DNA of 64,000 bases from Shimia sp965227725 (GCF_965227725.1 NZ_CBDDGH010000006.1:682001-746000); one strand, 5' to 3'; positions 26,346 through 36,112 are shown, numbered from the stretch's first letter. Notes: generated by a model not told the origin, from the letters alone. Made by a program: numbers and translations.

Positions 26346-27114
26346 GGCACCCCGTACGGTAACCAGAGCTCAGAAAATGCATTTGCCTTCCGTCTTGTTG
26401 AGCGCCGTCCGAAAGGACGGATCCAATGTGCCTTTGGATCTCCGTATCACTTTGCAGCGAAGGCTGCCAATTTTCGGTGGTCCGGACACGTAGAAAGCTG
26501 AAAAAACGGCGATCGTGTTACCTGCAGCGCACAACAGATGGTTGAAATGTGGGTTTCTTATAGAGGGACAGCGCGGAAGACCTTTTCTGAAGTCTCTCGC
26601 GCCTTCTGAATTATTACGACATGCCGCGTGCCAATCGCCCTCGCTTGCGGTCAGCAGATTTGATCGTCGGTGGTAGATCTCTTGTCCCAATTGGGCTCAC
26701 GCTCGCAAAACCGAGAATCCCTTTGCGGCGTTGTGGTTCTGTAGAGGCAGACTATCTAGATACGCTGCATGAGCACTCCTACTCTCAGCAAAGTCTCAGC
26801 TTGAAGCTCTAGACAGGCGACACGATCAGACATGTAGACGCATCAGACACTCAAAATTATTGGGTTCACCGATTGAGAACACCGCCTGTTTGACCACGGA
26901 CATCAAAAACAACCTCTGGAAGAATTTTTTCGCATATTTATCAAGATCTTCCGCCAACAGACATAAACCCTAATTTCCCCTTAAATTCGCTAAATTCAGC
27001 CAAAACAGCTCCAGAAACACGGCATTTCTGCTCAAAATTTCATCCTTTGATTATCTAGTTATCAACGAACGCCATGCAAAAGCGGTCCCTGAACATGTAC
27101 CAACGGGGAATCAA
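26346..27114. other. 769-base gap with no gene recognised
   Basis: This stretch has short open frames only, none with a credible start, ribosome site or familiar sequence. A small CCGTCC-GAAA-GGACGG hairpin lies near 26407-26422. From about 26880 to 27110 it becomes AT-rich and probably holds the promoter of the chemoreceptor gene. I see no transposon ends. Confidence 0.5.
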
Positions 27115-29100
27115 ATGTTTGCTCGAAATCGAATTAGCATTTTAGGCATCGCTCTAAGCGCCATCGGCCTCCTGAGCGCGCTCTTCGTCTATACAACCAG
27201 CAGCATGCGGACCCAATCCGGCGAAGCGCTGCGCAACGCCTATGAGCAGCAATATACATCATACCTTCTTGCAGACGAATTGCGCCAGTCCAGCGATGAC
27301 CTCACACGGCTCGCGCGGACCTATGTGGTAACCGCTGATCCAGCCTACGAAGCGCAATATATGGAGATTCTCGCCATTCGGAACGGGGAGAAAGAACGAC
27401 CGTCGGATTATCATCGCATCTATTGGGATTTTGTGGCGGCGGGCCATCCAGTGCCCGCAGGCAGCGGTATTACGCGCTCCCTTGAAGACCTCATGAGAGA
27501 CGCGGGCTTCACCGACGCCGAGTTCGAGCTTCTGGCGCAGGCCAAGGCAAATTCCGATGGGCTGGTCGCGCTGGAAGTCCGGGCGATGAATGCGGTGAAA
27601 GGGATTTATCAGGATAGCACCGGCGCCTATACCGTGAACGCCAAGCCAGATTTTGCACTCGCGCGTGACCTGATGCACTCCAAACAGTATCACCAGTATA
27701 AAGCAGACATCATGGCACCGCTGGACGAGTTCCTTGCGTCGCCAGAGCTGCGGATTTCAGGCCAGATTTCTGCTTTGACCGAAGAGTATAAGTCTGCGGA
27801 ACAAGCTTCAAAAATCTCGGTCTTTGTGATCATCGCCGCGGTGCTGCTGATGGGTTTGATGGTTATGCTTGGTATGCTGCGCCCCCTTGGGCTGCTGACA
27901 CGCACCATGCAGTCTCACTTCAAGGGTGAGGCCGTTGATGAGGTCCCCGGTGCGAAGCGCCAGGATGAGTTTGGCGAGCTTGCCCGCAGCTTGAATGTTG
28001 CGATCGAAGCAGCACGCAACAATGAGATGTTGAGCGCAGAGGTTCAGGAGATTGCTGAGCGCGCGCAGTTTGGTGATTTCTCCGGCCGCATTCAGACCAA
28101 TGTATCTGGCGGTGAGGGCATCGTGGATGCCACCAACGGCTTGATGACCAAATTGGACAAAGCCTTCAGCGAGATTTCTACCATTCTGAAAAAGATCGCC
28201 ACAGGCAATCTGGCCGAACCGGTCTCGACAGATCTCGAAGGTCGCTATTCAGAGCTTCTGTCCTATGCGGAAACTGCACGTTCGGAGTTGAAACAGATCG
28301 TGTCAAAGGCCCGCATGGGTGCGGATACGCTTGATGATCGCGCCTCTTATCTCTCCAAAATGATGGATGGCGTCTCACGGGCTGCAAATGACCACGCGGC
28401 ATCTCTGGAGGAAGCCAATGCGGTGACCACATCGCTGACCGACTCTGTCCGCCAAACCTCGCAAAATGCGGAAAAGGTGCGGGAAGCCGCGCAAACAGCG
28501 GGCCAGAGCGCCAACAATGTGGCCGAAGAGTTTGACCGCGTGATGGACGCAATGAAATCCATTGCCGAGTCTTCGGTGGAAATCCTGCAGATCTCGGACC
28601 TGATCGACAGCATCGCCTTCCAAACCAACCTCTTGGCACTGAACGCCGGTGTGGAAGCGGCGCGTGCGGGGCAATCTGGCAGCGGTTTTGCGGTGGTTGC
28701 GACCGAAGTCAGGAGCCTTGCGCAGCATACTTCGGATGCTGCAACCAAGATCAGCGATCTGAGCAAAACCAGCAACGATCGCGTATCGGAAGGCAAAGGT
28801 CTGGCCGGTCGTGTTGATGAACTGATCAAGGCTGTGAAAACCGAGATGGACAACATCAACGAATTGATTTCGGCGGTCTCGGGCAGAACACAGGAGCAGT
28901 CTGTTCAGATGTCTGAGGTGTCGGCGTCCCTTTCCAACCTTGACCACAACACGCAGCAAAACGCGAGCCTGGTCTATGAATCTTCGCAGACAGCAAACTC
29001 GCTGACCAAGGATGCCAGCAAGCTGCGCGACACTGTTGCGACGTTTGATATCGGCAGCCAGCAAAACAGCACAGATATGCGCGATGATATGGCGGCGTAA
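27115..29100 (+). CDS. Methyl-accepting chemotaxis protein
   Basis: This chemoreceptor of 661 residues has TM1 at about 8-28, a periplasmic sensor region of about 200 residues that looks helical, and TM2 at about 235-257. A HAMP domain follows, then at least one more HAMP-like unit (around GDFSGRI and GNLAEPV), then the signalling hairpin. The tip sequence IAFQTNLLALNAGVEAARAG is at 500-519, the part that contacts CheA and CheW. The C-terminus ends in DMRDDMAA without the CheR-binding pentapeptide. No che genes are nearby, so it feeds an array encoded elsewhere. The ligand is unknown. Confidence 0.92.
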   Translation: MFARNRISILGIALSAIGLLSALFVYTTSSMRTQSGEALRNAYEQQYTSYLLADELRQSSDDLTRLARTYVVTADPAYEAQYMEILAIRNGEKERPSDYHRIYWDFVAAGHPVPAGSGITRSLEDLMRDAGFTDAEFELLAQAKANSDGLVALEVRAMNAVKGIYQDSTGAYTVNAKPDFALARDLMHSKQYHQYKADIMAPLDEFLASPELRISGQISALTEEYKSAEQASKISVFVIIAAVLLMGLMVMLGMLRPLGLLTRTMQSHFKGEAVDEVPGAKRQDEFGELARSLNVAIEAARNNEMLSAEVQEIAERAQFGDFSGRIQTNVSGGEGIVDATNGLMTKLDKAFSEISTILKKIATGNLAEPVSTDLEGRYSELLSYAETARSELKQIVSKARMGADTLDDRASYLSKMMDGVSRAANDHAASLEEANAVTTSLTDSVRQTSQNAEKVREAAQTAGQSANNVAEEFDRVMDAMKSIAESSVEILQISDLIDSIAFQTNLLALNAGVEAARAGQSGSGFAVVATEVRSLAQHTSDAATKISDLSKTSNDRVSEGKGLAGRVDELIKAVKTEMDNINELISAVSGRTQEQSVQMSEVSASLSNLDHNTQQNASLVYESSQTANSLTKDASKLRDTVATFDIGSQQNSTDMRDDMAA

Positions 29101-29461
29101 CGCCTTGCTTTAGGGACGGGGCAGCGAGCGGGAAAAGACTGCTGACTGCCCTGTTTCTCCGCCTTTCCAAACAAAACCTGTGGCGCTCGGTCCTGTGATC
29201 CAGCGCCACTCGACCACAGAGCCGATCCATAGACGGCTCAACGAGCGCCCGATAACCTCTTATACGATCAAATTCCGCAGGATCATGCGCGATCCTGACG
29301 GTGAGGTGCGGTGAATTTTGAAACTCCACATAGGCGTTGAGGCGAAGACCATTGGTGCTCCACACGCCTGCGGGGCTTTATTCTTGCCAAGCTCACAGAA
29401 ATTTGATTGCATTGTTCAGTGAATTGCGCGCGGTGCTGCGGGCATTCTTTGGGAGGAAATT
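29101..29461. other. 361-base gap with a weak terminator hairpin
   Basis: GGGGCAG (29118-29124) can pair with CTGCCCT (29146-29152), followed by GTTT, which may end the chemoreceptor transcript. The rest must hold the promoter of the TRAP operon. No gene is supported. Confidence 0.45.
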
Positions 29462-30445
29462 ATGTTCAAATTTATTTTGGGGGCCGCCGCTGGCGTTGCC
29501 CTGACGGCTTCTGCGGTTGTGGCTCAGGAAAAGATGCGGATTTCGCTTCAGCTTCCGCTCAAAAGCCATCTGGGCCAAAACCTGCTTCTCTTCGAAAAGG
29601 AAGTAGAGGCCCGCACAGACGGTGCGATTGATGTGGAAATCTACGACAGCGCAACGCTTTATAAAGACAAAGAGGTGCCTGCGGCGGTCGGTTCGGGTGC
29701 CATTGAAGCGGGCGTCGCGTCTTTGACCCGCTATGTGGGCGATGCGCCGGTGGTGGATGTTTTCTACATGCCGTTCCTGCTGAACAATGAAGACAAGGTA
29801 CGCGCGGCGGTCGCTGAAGGCTCCGAGGTGCGCGAGACCATTGAAGCCGAGATCGAAAAGACCGGTGGGCAGGTCCTTTACTGGCAAGCCTACGGCGGCG
29901 CGATCATGCTGTCCAACGGTGGCGCAATCCGCACCCCGGCAGACATGGAAGGCAAGAAGGTCCGCGTTTTTGGCAAAACCCTTGGTGACTTCGTGACAGC
30001 ATCGGGCGGCGCGCCAACACTGATCTCCGGCTCAGAACAATATCTTGCCTATCAGCGCGGCACCGTTGATGTGGGCATGACCGGCGTATCCGGCGTGAAA
30101 TCCCGCAAACTCTGGGAAGTGATGGACACCATCACTGTCACGAACCATGCCGACATCGAATTTGTTGTGGTGGTCAACAATGAGTGGTGGAACGGCCTAG
30201 CAGACGACATTCGCGGTCACATCACCGAGGCCGCAGCGGTCGCTCAGGCGAGTGTGCGCGACAAGATGGCGTCTATTGAGGCTGAGGCTTATGCCGCAGC
30301 AAAGGAAAACGGCATGAACATCGTTGAATTGACCGATGATGAGCTCGCGCAGTGGAAAGCCGTGGCACAGCCTGTTTATGACGCCTATCTCGCGGCGTCC
30401 GGTGAGGCCGGTCAAACCGTTCTCAACGCCGCTGGTAGCGACTAA
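29462..30445 (+). CDS. TRAP transporter substrate-binding protein (DctP family)
   Basis: This 327-residue exported protein has a signal peptide (hydrophobic residues 4-18, cleavage after VVA) and the TRAP DctP fold: RISLQLPLKSHLGQN at the start, GKKVRVFGKTLGDFV with the family arginine that salt-bridges a ligand carboxylate, and NEWWNGLADDIR. The ribosome site GGGAGGA precedes ATG 29462. It feeds the DctQ/DctM pair downstream. Its ligand is probably a carboxylate; the linked lyase gene suggests a C4-C7 branched organic acid. Confidence 0.9.
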   Translation: MFKFILGAAAGVALTASAVVAQEKMRISLQLPLKSHLGQNLLLFEKEVEARTDGAIDVEIYDSATLYKDKEVPAAVGSGAIEAGVASLTRYVGDAPVVDVFYMPFLLNNEDKVRAAVAEGSEVRETIEAEIEKTGGQVLYWQAYGGAIMLSNGGAIRTPADMEGKKVRVFGKTLGDFVTASGGAPTLISGSEQYLAYQRGTVDVGMTGVSGVKSRKLWEVMDTITVTNHADIEFVVVVNNEWWNGLADDIRGHITEAAAVAQASVRDKMASIEAEAYAAAKENGMNIVELTDDELAQWKAVAQPVYDAYLAASGEAGQTVLNAAGSD

Positions 30446-30455
30446 GAAAAGGGTT

Positions 30456-30482
30456 CGGGCGGCGCTATATGAGGGCCGCCCG
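30456..30482 (+). terminator. Hairpin between TRAP binding-protein and permease genes
   Basis: An 8-bp GC stem (CGGGCGGC with GCCGCCCG) lies 11 bases after the DctP stop. There is no T-run, so it is more likely an RNA-stabilising or attenuating element that keeps binding-protein mRNA in excess. Confidence 0.6.
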
Positions 30483-30493
30483 CTTCTGATTTC

Positions 30494-30991
30494 ATGCATA
30501 TCATTACGACTCTGTCGCGCTTCGCCGGATTGCTTGGCGCGTGCCTGATGGCCGCAACGGGCGCGATGCTGACCTATGAGGTCATCGCGCGGTATTTCTT
30601 TATCAAACCCACCATCTGGGCCGCAGAACTCAGCCAGCTCTGTCTGATCTGGGGCTGCTTGCTTTCGCTGGGATGGGTGCTCAGCATCCGTCGTCATATC
30701 ACGGTAAATGCGATCACTGCGCTGCTGCCCCCTACCGCCCAGCGCATTTGCGTGGCGCTGTCTTTGGTGGTGCTCATTCTCTTTTCCGCCTGCGTCGCCT
30801 ACTGGGGCTGGGGCATATTTCACGACAGTTGGGCGCGCGGCCGCACCACCGGATCACTCCTGAACCTGCCCAGCTGGATTGCGGAGCTTTCCGTTCCTGT
30901 CGGCTTTGGCTTGCTGACGGCTCAGGCCGTAGTAGAGCTGCTCTCTTTGCGCTTTCAGCATGTCGCCTCATTGGGAGCGAGCCACGAATGA
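30494..30991 (+). CDS. TRAP transporter small permease (DctQ family)
   Basis: This membrane protein of 165 residues has four hydrophobic segments, the DctQ pattern (MLTYEVIARYFF, WAAELSQLCLIWGCLLSLGW). It pairs with the DctM protein encoded next; the two genes overlap as ATGA at 30988-30991. Start 30494 lacks a strong ribosome site but lies just after the hairpin. Confidence 0.88.
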   Translation: MHIITTLSRFAGLLGACLMAATGAMLTYEVIARYFFIKPTIWAAELSQLCLIWGCLLSLGWVLSIRRHITVNAITALLPPTAQRICVALSLVVLILFSACVAYWGWGIFHDSWARGRTTGSLLNLPSWIAELSVPVGFGLLTAQAVVELLSLRFQHVASLGASHE

Positions 30992-32262
30992 CCATTGTTC
31001 TGATCCTCGTCTGCCTGTTTGCCCTCTTGCTCATCGGTGTGCCTGTTGCCTTTGCGCTCGGAGGGCTTGGGCTTGGCATGTTGATGCTGGGTGGCTTCTC
31101 TCCACTGATGGCGCCGCAGGCTGTTCTTTCCACGCTGGATGGTTTTATCCTGCTGGCTGTTCCGCTGTTTCTCCTGATGTCCAACGTGCTGCTGAAAGGC
31201 GGTGTCGGGCGTGATCTCTTTGCCGCGGTGCAAGCTTGGGTGGGTCACTGGCCCGGCGGACTTGCGGTGGCCACGATCTTAAGCTGCGGACTCTTTGCAG
31301 CGATTTCCGGATCATCCGTTGCCACAGCAGCAACCATCGGCACTGTCGCAATTCCGGAAATGGTCAGCCGTGGCTATGACAAGCGTTTTGTCTACGGGCT
31401 GCTTGCAGCGGGCGGCACACTCGGCATTCTGATCCCCCCGTCCATCCCGATGATTGTGTTTGGCTTTGTCGCCGAAGAATCCGTCATCGCGCTGTTTTTG
31501 GCCGGGATTGGCCCCGGCCTGTTGCTGGTTGCGCTTTTTGTGGCTTTTGCCATGCTTTATGCCCGCCTTTCCCCCGCCTACACGCCGGTTGAGAAAGCGG
31601 ACATGGCGCAGCGCTTGCAAAGCTCGGTCCGCGCCCTGCCTTCCTTTGCCCTCGCCCTGCTGATCGTTCTCGGGCTTTACTCCGGCGCATTCACCCCGAC
31701 CGAGGCGGCGGCCGTTGGATTTGCTGCGGCAATCCTGATCACAGTCTTCTGGCTACGCACGCTCACCTGGGCAACCTTCTGGGAAGCGGTTCGGGAAAGC
31801 GCCATCACAACCACTGCTATCCTGCTGATCGTGGCCGGGGCGAAGGTGTTTGGCAAAGCCATCGCACTCTACCGTATCCCGCAGGATATTTCTGCCTTTA
31901 TTGCCGCCAATATCGACGGGCCGCTTGTGTTCATTTTGCTGGTCTGTGTGGTCTTGCTGGTGATGGGGCTGGTGTTTGAAGCGCTGTCGATGATCCTGAT
32001 CATGACGCCGGTGCTGCTCCCTGCTGCGATGAGCCTCGGTTTTGACCCGATCTGGTTTGGCATCTTCATGGTGATCATGGTCGAATGTGCGCTGATCACG
32101 CCACCGGTTGGCCTTAACCTCTATGTCATCCAAGCGGTTGCGCGGGTCTCGCTTGGGGAGGTTGCGCGCGGCGTCTGGCCGTTCCTCGCGCTGATGCTGC
32201 TGTCTGTTGCAATTCTCTACATCGTGCCAGATCTGGCGCTCTACATTCCTTTCAAATGGTGA
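30988..32262 (+). CDS. TRAP transporter large permease (DctM family)
   Basis: This 424-residue transporter subunit has about 12 membrane segments and drives sodium-linked uptake. Family marks are GVPVAFALGGLGL, SGSSVATAATIGTVAIPEM and PTEAAAVGFAAAI. The start at 30988 overlaps the DctQ stop as ATGA; the frame is open farther upstream in the DctQ gene but is not used. The lyase gene follows 7 bases after the stop. Confidence 0.92.
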   Translation: MTIVLILVCLFALLLIGVPVAFALGGLGLGMLMLGGFSPLMAPQAVLSTLDGFILLAVPLFLLMSNVLLKGGVGRDLFAAVQAWVGHWPGGLAVATILSCGLFAAISGSSVATAATIGTVAIPEMVSRGYDKRFVYGLLAAGGTLGILIPPSIPMIVFGFVAEESVIALFLAGIGPGLLLVALFVAFAMLYARLSPAYTPVEKADMAQRLQSSVRALPSFALALLIVLGLYSGAFTPTEAAAVGFAAAILITVFWLRTLTWATFWEAVRESAITTTAILLIVAGAKVFGKAIALYRIPQDISAFIAANIDGPLVFILLVCVVLLVMGLVFEALSMILIMTPVLLPAAMSLGFDPIWFGIFMVIMVECALITPPVGLNLYVIQAVARVSLGEVARGVWPFLALMLLSVAILYIVPDLALYIPFKW

Positions 32263-32269
32263 CCTCTCT

Positions 32270-33148
32270 ATGACCCAAGCCGCAAAGCTCCGAGCGCTTC
32301 TAGCCGAAGACCGATGCCACATCATGCCCTGTTGTTTTGACGCTTTATCCGCAAAGCTGATTGCGCAAGAGGGCTATGATTTGACGTTCATGTCCGGCTT
32401 CGCCACATCAGCCAGCCGCATCGGCGAGCCGGATCTTGGCCTTATGAGCTATGGCGAAGTGGTCGATCAGGCGCGCAATATTGCGGATGCGGTCAACATT
32501 CCCCTGATCGGCGACGGCGATACCGGCTATGGCAACGCGATGAACGTGAAACGCACCGTGAAAGGCTTTGCCCGCGCAGGCTGTGCGGCAGTGATGATTG
32601 AAGATCAACTGGCCCCCAAACGCTGTGGGCACACGCCCGGCAAAGCGGTGGTGGGACGTGGCGAAGCCTTTGATCGCATCCGCGCTGCGGTCGATGCCCG
32701 TGAAGAGCTCCGCTCGCAAGGAAGCGACATCCTTATTCTGGCACGCACGGACGCGCGCCACGAACATGGCCTGCCAGAAGCGCTTGCACGCGCAGAGGAA
32801 TTTGCCAAGTTGGGCGCCGATATTCTCTTTGTAGAAGCACCGCGCAGTGAAGCGGAAATGCGGGAAATCTGCGCCATTTCTTCGCTGCCCCATATGGCCA
32901 ATATCGTTGAAGGTGGCGAAACACCTGATCTGCCCAACGAAGCCCTGCAAGACATCGGCTATTCCATCGCCGCCTACCCGCTCTCACTCATGGCAAGCGC
33001 CATGCAGGCCATGGTGAGCTGCCTGCAGGCTATGCGAGAAGACCGCCGCCCGGGTCTGATGACATTCAGCGAACTCCGCGAACGGATTGGGTTTGAGGAC
33101 TACTATGTGGCTTCCGCACGCTATGCGTCTTCTGCGCGCGAGACATGA
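32270..33148 (+). CDS. PEP mutase/isocitrate lyase-superfamily enzyme (methylisocitrate- or dimethylmalate-lyase-like)
   Basis: This is a TIM-barrel enzyme of 292 residues. The gate loop KRCGH is at 117-121, with C119 as the lyase base; DGDTGYG and MIEDQ carry the magnesium site. The cysteine and GH form of the loop fit a carbon-carbon lyase or an oxaloacetate decarboxylase better than a phosphonate mutase. Start 32270 lies 7 bases after the dctM stop, so the lyase probably cleaves what the TRAP system imports, for example a branched malate or citrate analogue. Length and context also fit 2,3-dimethylmalate lyase. Confidence 0.82.
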   Translation: MTQAAKLRALLAEDRCHIMPCCFDALSAKLIAQEGYDLTFMSGFATSASRIGEPDLGLMSYGEVVDQARNIADAVNIPLIGDGDTGYGNAMNVKRTVKGFARAGCAAVMIEDQLAPKRCGHTPGKAVVGRGEAFDRIRAAVDAREELRSQGSDILILARTDARHEHGLPEALARAEEFAKLGADILFVEAPRSEAEMREICAISSLPHMANIVEGGETPDLPNEALQDIGYSIAAYPLSLMASAMQAMVSCLQAMREDRRPGLMTFSELRERIGFEDYYVASARYASSARET

Positions 33149-33161
33149 TGTTTGCGCGTGT

Positions 33162-33200
33162 CATGTGTGCTCCGTTTCTGTCGGAACGGAGCCGCACATG
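33162..33200. terminator. Long hairpin after the TRAP/lyase operon
   Basis: CATGTG and GCTCCGTT (33162-33176) pair with AACGGAGC and CACATG (33185-33200), interrupted by a small bulge. It lies 14 bases after the lyase stop and before the convergent DUF547 gene. Confidence 0.65.
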
Positions 33201-33289
33201 TTGAAAAACGCTTTGATCCAAGCATGCTGAAACTTCTTCAAGGTCACGGAGCCGAAAAACTTTGCGTTTCCCCGTAGGTGGCCTTTCGC

Positions 33290-34120
33290 TCACCGATCAA
33301 CCTCATTCAGCGACCAGTCGTAAGCGTAGCGCCTCACACCATTGCGCACAGAGATTGCCGCTGCCCGTTCTGGATCTGCCACCTTTTGCAGGCGATCCAA
33401 GACCTCTCTTTCGTTTGCGCCGAAGTCTTCCTGAAACCAGATGTAGATTTTGGAAAGCGTTAAAGCGCCGTTCGGGCCAACCTGCACACCGCGGTCGTCG
33501 TTGACATAGGCGCGCTCTGCTGCCTCCAGATCACGCTCAAGCGTGGCGGCACGCCAGGCGCGGTTCATCAAATTCGGACATCCAACAGCGGCGCAGTTCA
33601 ATGCGTAGTGGATGCGTGGTTCTTTAAAGATCGGGCGGATGATACGATGCTCGATATCATTGAGGGTCAGTACCTGCCCGTCAACCGTTGTGACCGGACG
33701 GTCCCATGGCCCAAAAGACAAGGCCCCGTCGGTGATGTCACGAATGGACGTGACCGGATAATGTTGCAGGATCACCTCCACAGTTTCCGCGTTGTAGAGG
33801 TTGATCCAGAAGGCCAGCTGCTGCTCTCGCGTCAGAGCCTCAACCTCGGTCTGCTCGAGGCCCGCAAGGTAACCCTGCAGTTTCTGGCGGTCGACATCGG
33901 TAACCTCGTCGTAGGCCACGCGATTGATGCCTTGCGCATCGTGACGGACATATGTTCCCAGAAAGCCATCCCAAGCGGTATGATCGACGCGCGCGCGTGT
34001 TGTGTCTTCAGCCACTGCAAAGCTCGGCGACAGGAGTGTCGGCTTTGGCAGGGCCACACGCTCTATGCTGGCGCAGGCACCCAGCAGCATAAGTAATGGG
34101 AGAAGTAGGTAGCGCATCAT
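33290..34120 (-). CDS. DUF547 lipoprotein
   Basis: This exported protein of 276 residues has a lipoprotein signal (MMRYLLLPLLMLLGAC, lipobox LLGAC with C16). The mature part carries the DUF547 domain (LAFWINLYNAETVEVIL, HYALNCAAVGCPNL), whose conserved His/Cys residues recall papain- or transglutaminase-like folds, but no activity is established. The start at 34120 overlaps the radical SAM stop as ATGA and follows GGGAG. The pairing with a radical SAM gene suggests a shared, unknown job at the envelope. Confidence 0.82.
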   Translation of the reverse strand: MMRYLLLPLLMLLGACASIERVALPKPTLLSPSFAVAEDTTRARVDHTAWDGFLGTYVRHDAQGINRVAYDEVTDVDRQKLQGYLAGLEQTEVEALTREQQLAFWINLYNAETVEVILQHYPVTSIRDITDGALSFGPWDRPVTTVDGQVLTLNDIEHRIIRPIFKEPRIHYALNCAAVGCPNLMNRAWRAATLERDLEAAERAYVNDDRGVQVGPNGALTLSKIYIWFQEDFGANEREVLDRLQKVADPERAAAISVRNGVRRYAYDWSLNEVDR

Positions 34121-35451
34121 GTGGAATGCTCCCGTTGACCGGCGGCTTTGGCGCGTTGCCGGCCTTTCATGTTTTTGAATTTTGGCACCTCGGGGCGTGC
34201 CTCTACCGGATTTTCAGTGAGCTCACCGGTGGCCGCGCTCCACCACAGCTTTTGTGTGCCATGCTCAAGCGCCACAGGGGCAAAGAGCTGAGCATCCCTT
34301 TCGGCATTGAACACGCACATGGACACAGGCCCCTGACTTGTGGCGACCATGAACACGCAGGAGGCGCAACGCTCAGGCTCCAGCGCTTTGGCATCCATGA
34401 AAGAATGCAGCACGACACTCATCCTCGAAGGCACGCGGCGGCTGGACAACAGCCCCGATCTGAGGCGCCACAAAACTTTCAGGAGTGTTTTGCCCGCATG
34501 TAGGATCAGGCCGGGATCATGGAGCGGGGCCTTGCGCCAGTTTTTGCGTGAATTGGCCACGGCGTGTTCATCGGTGTCTGCGGCTTCCAGCGCGCTGATG
34601 GCGCGTTTGACCAGTTGCGTGTCTGAAAGGATCGAGACGGCGGTGTCACCTGCGATGGCCAGATGATCATAGCGGCTGCAGCCAGAATGGCCGATCCCGA
34701 TCTTTGAGGGGAAGGCCACGCCAAAGCCTTTGCCAATCTGCTTTGACAGCACATCTTGGGTCAGCCACGTGCGACGCTTATCTTCCGTGCCGCGCCCTGT
34801 GTCCGCCTGCATCTGAAAAGACACCAACGCCAAATGCCTGGATTGTCCTTTAAAGAACGCACAAAGCGCAGGTATTTCAGCAAGATTTCCCTCATAAACC
34901 GTTGTGTTAAAGAGAATGCGCAGACCGAGCCCCTGCGCCCTTGCGATATATTTCTCCCGGATTTTGTTCAGCGCAATTTCGCTGTCATACCCCTGACGTT
35001 CCTGTGTCAGATCGACGTGAAAGGCCACATCGTTCAGTCCCGCCGCAGCCAAGCGCTTAAGACGCGGGCGGGTGGCGCGAATGCCATTTGTCATCAGGCA
35101 GGACCGCATGTTCAGACGCTTGATCTCTTTGCAAATGGCTTCGATATCTTCGATAGCGCGCAAAGTGGGGTCGCCCCCCGTGATCTGTATATTGGTGCCT
35201 TCCCCATATTGCGCATGAACCATCGCAATGCGCTGGAAGAGGATCACCAGAGGGACATCACGGGCTTGCTCCGCATGTTCTGACAGGTAGCAAAGCGTAC
35301 AGTCCAGATTGCATTTCTGGGTGATTTCCAAGGCGACACAGGCGACCGGATAAAAACGCCCCGCTGTTTGAAGCGCACCGTATTGCCCGGCGGCCTGCAA
35401 CCCCTCCCGAAGCGGTTTGCGAGCGTCTTTTGGTTTGGGTGATGTTTGCAT
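34117..35451 (-). CDS. Radical SAM (SPASM-type) protein of unknown function
   Basis: This cytoplasmic iron-sulfur enzyme of 444 residues has the radical SAM CX3CX2C motif at C47, C51 and C54 (CNLDCTLCY). A GGDPT stretch lies about 75 residues later (SAM binding). A C-terminal cysteine cluster (CASCVF, then CVF) resembles a SPASM or auxiliary cluster site. It is immediately upstream of, and overlaps, the DUF547 lipoprotein gene. It could modify that protein, a small peptide or a lipid; no precursor peptide gene is visible beside it. Confidence 0.82.
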   Translation of the reverse strand: MQTSPKPKDARKPLREGLQAAGQYGALQTAGRFYPVACVALEITQKCNLDCTLCYLSEHAEQARDVPLVILFQRIAMVHAQYGEGTNIQITGGDPTLRAIEDIEAICKEIKRLNMRSCLMTNGIRATRPRLKRLAAAGLNDVAFHVDLTQERQGYDSEIALNKIREKYIARAQGLGLRILFNTTVYEGNLAEIPALCAFFKGQSRHLALVSFQMQADTGRGTEDKRRTWLTQDVLSKQIGKGFGVAFPSKIGIGHSGCSRYDHLAIAGDTAVSILSDTQLVKRAISALEAADTDEHAVANSRKNWRKAPLHDPGLILHAGKTLLKVLWRLRSGLLSSRRVPSRMSVVLHSFMDAKALEPERCASCVFMVATSQGPVSMCVFNAERDAQLFAPVALEHGTQKLWWSAATGELTENPVEARPEVPKFKNMKGRQRAKAAGQREHST

Positions 35452-35699
35452 TCTGTCCAGAGCCCCGTGGCGTGCAATCTCCTGAAGCTTAGAGCTGCGG
35501 ACTCTGCTGAGATAGCCTGCCTCACGGAGAGTTCAGGTCAGTTGTATGCGCTTGCCGGTGGGTGGAAGCTGTGCGGAGGATGGAAAGCGAGCTGTGGAAA
35601 GCACTTGCACTATCGCGCGGCCCAAAGGCCCCGTAAGGGGCGGTATACAGGCGCATCTTGTTTTGCGGTCTCGCACCTAAAATGCGCCTGCACCCCGGT

Positions 35700-36095
35700 T
35701 TATTTGAAGCGCCCGGCCTTCTGCAGGACTTCAATCTTATAGCCGTCCGGATCGGTGGCGAAGAAGAACCGCGCCACCAGTTCGCCATCAGGTGCGAATT
35801 CGACGAGCTCACCAACATCGATCCCCTTTGCGATCATAGTTTTGTGATAGGCGGCGACATCTTCCACGACAAAAGCCAAATGCGCGTAGCCATCGCCAAG
35901 CTCATAAGGTGTGGTCCGGTCCTTGTTGAGCGTCAGCTCCAGCTCAAACCCGCTCTCTCTGTTTGCGAGATACGTGAGGCGAAAGCTCTCGAAATCGAGC
36001 TGATCAACAATGTCCAGATCAAAGGCGGATTTGTACCACGCAATCGACCTGTCATCCTCCAGAACCCGGATACAGGAGTGAACCATTTTTGCCAT
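35700..36095 (-). CDS. VOC-family glyoxalase I-like protein
   Basis: This is a 131-residue protein of the vicinal-oxygen-chelate fold. Candidate metal ligands sit in MVHSC (H6), GFELEL (Glu), YAHLAF (His) and GYKIEVLQ (Glu), the pattern of bacterial Ni/Zn lactoylglutathione lyase. It would isomerise a hemithioacetal of methylglyoxal or a related oxo-compound. It is last in a tight operon behind the beta-propeller and muconolactone-isomerase-like genes, which suggests a specialised substrate instead of general methylglyoxal detoxification. Confidence 0.82.
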   Translation of the reverse strand: MAKMVHSCIRVLEDDRSIAWYKSAFDLDIVDQLDFESFRLTYLANRESGFELELTLNKDRTTPYELGDGYAHLAFVVEDVAAYHKTMIAKGIDVGELVEFAPDGELVARFFFATDPDGYKIEVLQKAGRFK

Positions 36096-36112
36096 GAAAG
36101 ATACCTTTCGCT

